In this document: in pieces, positions 13,391 to 14,962 of the stretch
Layout: every line of letters starts with the position of its first letter
Numbering within the stretch: the stretch's first letter is position 1
Assembly (NCBI GenBank): GCA_964558825.1
Contig: CAZLGB010000075.1
Span: 1 to 14,962, forward strand
DNA: 14,962 nt
Source: Phosphoribacter sp964558825
Lineage (GTDB): Bacteria; Actinomycetota; Actinomycetes; Actinomycetales; Dermatophilaceae
Reading direction: 5' to 3'
The notes under the pieces: model-generated
Told to the model about the DNA's origin: nothing
The model's database searches: none
What the model saw: only the letters and a program-made list of their open reading frames with translations
Translations under genes and position numbers: made by a program

Positions 13391-14584
13391 ATGGGTATGC
13401 CGTCCGCCCCCGACCCGGGGCAGGTCGCCGTCGAGCTGGCGGCCCAGCTCGTCGGCGTCGACTCGGTCAACCCTGGCCTCGTGGCGGGTGCCGCCGGCGA
13501 GGGCCGGATCGTCGAGCTGCTGCGCGCCCGGCTGGCGGCCGCGGGGTTTGCCACCGAGGTCGTCTGCCCCGACGGGCAGCCCGACCGGCCCAGCCTGCTG
13601 GCCTGGTCAGCGGCGCCCGAAGGCGCTCCCACGGTGCTGCTCAACGGCCACCTCGACACCGTCGGCGTAGCCGGGATGCCTGAGCCCTTCGCGGCCCGGA
13701 TCGAGGGCGAGCGACTGCTCGGGCGCGGGGCCTGCGACATGAAGGGCGGGGTGGCCGGGCTGGTCGCCGCCGCCGAGGCGCTGCGGGCGCACGGCATACC
13801 CCTCGGGGTCGTGCTCACCCTCGTGGCCGACGAGGAGGACGCCAGCCTCGGCACCGAGACGGCCCTCGCCGCCCTCCCCCGGCTGGGGCTGCACCCCGAC
13901 GTCGCCGTCGTCGCCGAGCCGAGCTGGCTGGCCCCCGCACGCAATCACCGGGGCTACGCGCTCGTCGAGGTCACCCTCACCGGGCGCGCTGCGCACACGT
14001 CGATGCCGCAGCTCGGGGTCAATGCCGTGGCCCAGCTCGGCCGGCTGCTCGTCGCCGTCGAGGCCGCCGCAGAGCCGGTGGCGCGGCGCGGCGGGACGCT
14101 GCTGGCCAGCGTGGTCTTGGGCGGCAGCTCGCCCTTCACCGTGCCGGACCGAGCCAGCGTCGTCATCGAACGGCGCACTGTCCCAGGCGAATTCGCGGCC
14201 GACACCCTGGGCGAGGTCGAGGTCATCCTCGACGACCTGCGCCGCGCCGATCCCACCCTCGACGCCACTACGACCCTCGGGCTGCACCGCGAGGCCTGGG
14301 AGCAGCCGACCACCGGGCCTGCGGCCGCCCTCGCCGACGCTCTGCGCACCGCGATGGCGGGGCATCCCGAGGCCGAGGCGGCCACCGACTTCGCGGCGCC
14401 CTATTGGATGGACTCCGCGCTCATCCAGGCCGCCGGCATACCGACGGTCGTCTGCGGACCGGGAGGGGGCGGGCTGCACGCCGTCGACGAATGGGCCGAC
14501 CTGCGCCAGATCAGGGCGTATGCCGTGGCCCTCACCGCCGCGCTGACCTCCTTCGCGGGCGGCGCCGGGACGAGCCAGGGCTGA
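13391..14584 (+). CDS. M20-family metallopeptidase/deacylase (ArgE/DapE/ACY1-like)
   Basis: Zinc-dependent amidohydrolase of 397 residues. Metal and catalytic landmarks are all present: LNGHLDTVG (H87, D89), GRGACDMKGG (D116), ADEEDASLGT (E148/E149), AEPS (E176) and a C-terminal GGLHAVDEW (H363). The dimerisation domain starts near GRAAHTSMPQLGVNA. Substrate could be an acetylornithine, succinyl-diaminopimelate or another N-acyl amino acid; the sequence does not decide. The start is uncertain: ATG 13391 or ATG 13397, both inside or next to the octamer at 13395-13402, with no good Shine-Dalgarno. It begins 26 nt after the aminotransferase and ends 2 nt before a decarboxylase gene, so probably one operon. 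Two of its eight isoleucines use the rare codon ATA, both within octamer copies (13792-13799, 14434-14441). Confidence 0.9.
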   Translation: MGMPSAPDPGQVAVELAAQLVGVDSVNPGLVAGAAGEGRIVELLRARLAAAGFATEVVCPDGQPDRPSLLAWSAAPEGAPTVLLNGHLDTVGVAGMPEPFAARIEGERLLGRGACDMKGGVAGLVAAAEALRAHGIPLGVVLTLVADEEDASLGTETALAALPRLGLHPDVAVVAEPSWLAPARNHRGYALVEVTLTGRAAHTSMPQLGVNAVAQLGRLLVAVEAAAEPVARRGGTLLASVVLGGSSPFTVPDRASVVIERRTVPGEFAADTLGEVEVILDDLRRADPTLDATTTLGLHREAWEQPTTGPAAALADALRTAMAGHPEAEAATDFAAPYWMDSALIQAAGIPTVVCGPGGGGLHAVDEWADLRQIRAYAVALTAALTSFAGGAGTSQG

Positions 14585-14586
14585 GC

Positions 14587-14962
14587 ATGCCGACCGACCC
14601 TCGGGGCCTGCGGGCCGACGCACCGCTGCTCGACGCCTGGCTGAGTTTCCAGGAGGGCGGGCTGACGCCCTTCACCATCCCCGGGCACAAGCAACGCCTC
14701 GACCTCGTCGGCGATGTCGTCCGCGGCGACGTGCCGCTCTATGGCGGGCTCGACACCATGGGGCTGGCCCGCGGCGTCCTCGCCGACGCGCAGGCTCGCG
14801 CCGCGGCCTTCTGGGGGGCCGACGTCGCCCGCTTCTCGGTCGGCGGGTCGACCCACGGCAACCAGGCGCTCGCGCTGGCGGTCGGCACGCCCGGGCAACG
14901 GGTCGTCGTGTCGCGGACGCTGCACCGCTCGCTGCTGCTCGGCCTCGTGCTCGCCGGGCTCG
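14587..14962 (+). CDS. Orn/Lys/Arg decarboxylase family, N-terminal part (runs off the right edge)
   Basis: 125 codons are visible with no stop. The stretches TPFTIPGHK (about 27-35), LDTMGLARGVLADAQARAAAF and FSVGGSTHGNQALALA are the N-terminal signature of the PLP-dependent Orn/Lys/Arg decarboxylase major domain, which makes polyamines such as putrescine, cadaverine or agmatine. The PLP lysine lies further downstream and is not in the window. The ATG follows the M20 stop by 2 nt, so translation is probably coupled. The pairing suggests that the deacylase frees a basic amino acid for decarboxylation, but this is inference. The short N-terminus before the domain indicates the shorter Gram-positive type without the wing domain. 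Confidence 0.85.
   Translation, partial: MPTDPRGLRADAPLLDAWLSFQEGGLTPFTIPGHKQRLDLVGDVVRGDVPLYGGLDTMGLARGVLADAQARAAAFWGADVARFSVGGSTHGNQALALAVGTPGQRVVVSRTLHRSLLLGLVLAGL

Larger units (their letters stand above)
1596..14525. repeat. Dispersed octamer GTATGCCG/CGGCATAC, 16 copies
   Basis: Copies reading GTATGCCG start at 1649, 3297, 4122, 4982, 12820, 13395 and 14518. Copies reading CGGCATAC start at 1596, 1675, 3189, 3280, 4108, 6962, 12100, 13792 and 14434. Six of the 16 form three facing pairs (hairpins). Most copies have an extra G in front and T, G or C behind (GGTATGCCGt/g/c). At roughly 70% GC, an independent-base estimate gives about 0.5 copies on both strands in this length. Near-matches (ATATGCCG, GTATGCTG on the minus strand at 6092-6085) also occur. 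None lies between 6970 and 12099. Confidence 0.85.

Overview
The window is chromosomal DNA from a high-GC Gram-positive bacterium. I infer an actinobacterium, probably of the Micrococcales. Support comes from the roughly 70% GC (my estimate by eye), the frequent GTG starts, the acidic N-terminal extension on NusG, the LppX/LprG-like lipoprotein and the actinobacterial pentapeptide-repeat and TPR relatives. I cannot name a genus from sequence alone.

Positions 1-6010 lie on the minus strand and are mostly core genes. Read in transcription order they are tRNA-Trp (CCA), secE, nusG, rplK, rplA, an LppX/LprG-like lipoprotein, ahpC and ahpF; ahpF runs off the left edge. The tRNA-Trp-secE-nusG-rplK-rplA block is a classical translocation, elongation and ribosome cluster, closed by a 19-bp hairpin terminator after rplA. 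AhpC and AhpF form a peroxide-detoxifying pair that follows the lipoprotein. Positions 6144-9527 (minus) hold a complete pyruvate carboxylase (pyc).

Positions 9528-12122 look like an accessory or scarred segment. In order it holds a perfect 18-bp palindrome, a small actinobacterial ORF that appears frameshifted by an extra AG, and an intact membrane-anchored pentapeptide-repeat-type protein. The C-terminal half of that protein is 14 tandem 36-nt (12-residue) units. After it come a headless TPR gene remnant and a 154-bp inverted-repeat-bounded element resembling a MITE.

Positions 12123-14962 (plus strand) return to metabolic genes: a class I aminotransferase (aspC-like), an M20 metallopeptidase/deacylase, and the start of an Orn/Lys/Arg decarboxylase that leaves the right edge. 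The last two are 2 nt apart and probably one operon.

The most notable signal is a dispersed octamer, GTATGCCG (reverse complement CGGCATAC). I count 16 exact copies, against about 0.5 expected from base composition. Three intergenic hairpins are built from facing copies. Two start codons begin on the last base of a copy. Both ATA isoleucine codons in the M20 gene fall inside copies, as if the DNA word overrides codon preference. None occur in the accessory segment. The pattern recalls DNA uptake sequences or another genome-wide protein-recognised word, but that function is a hypothesis.
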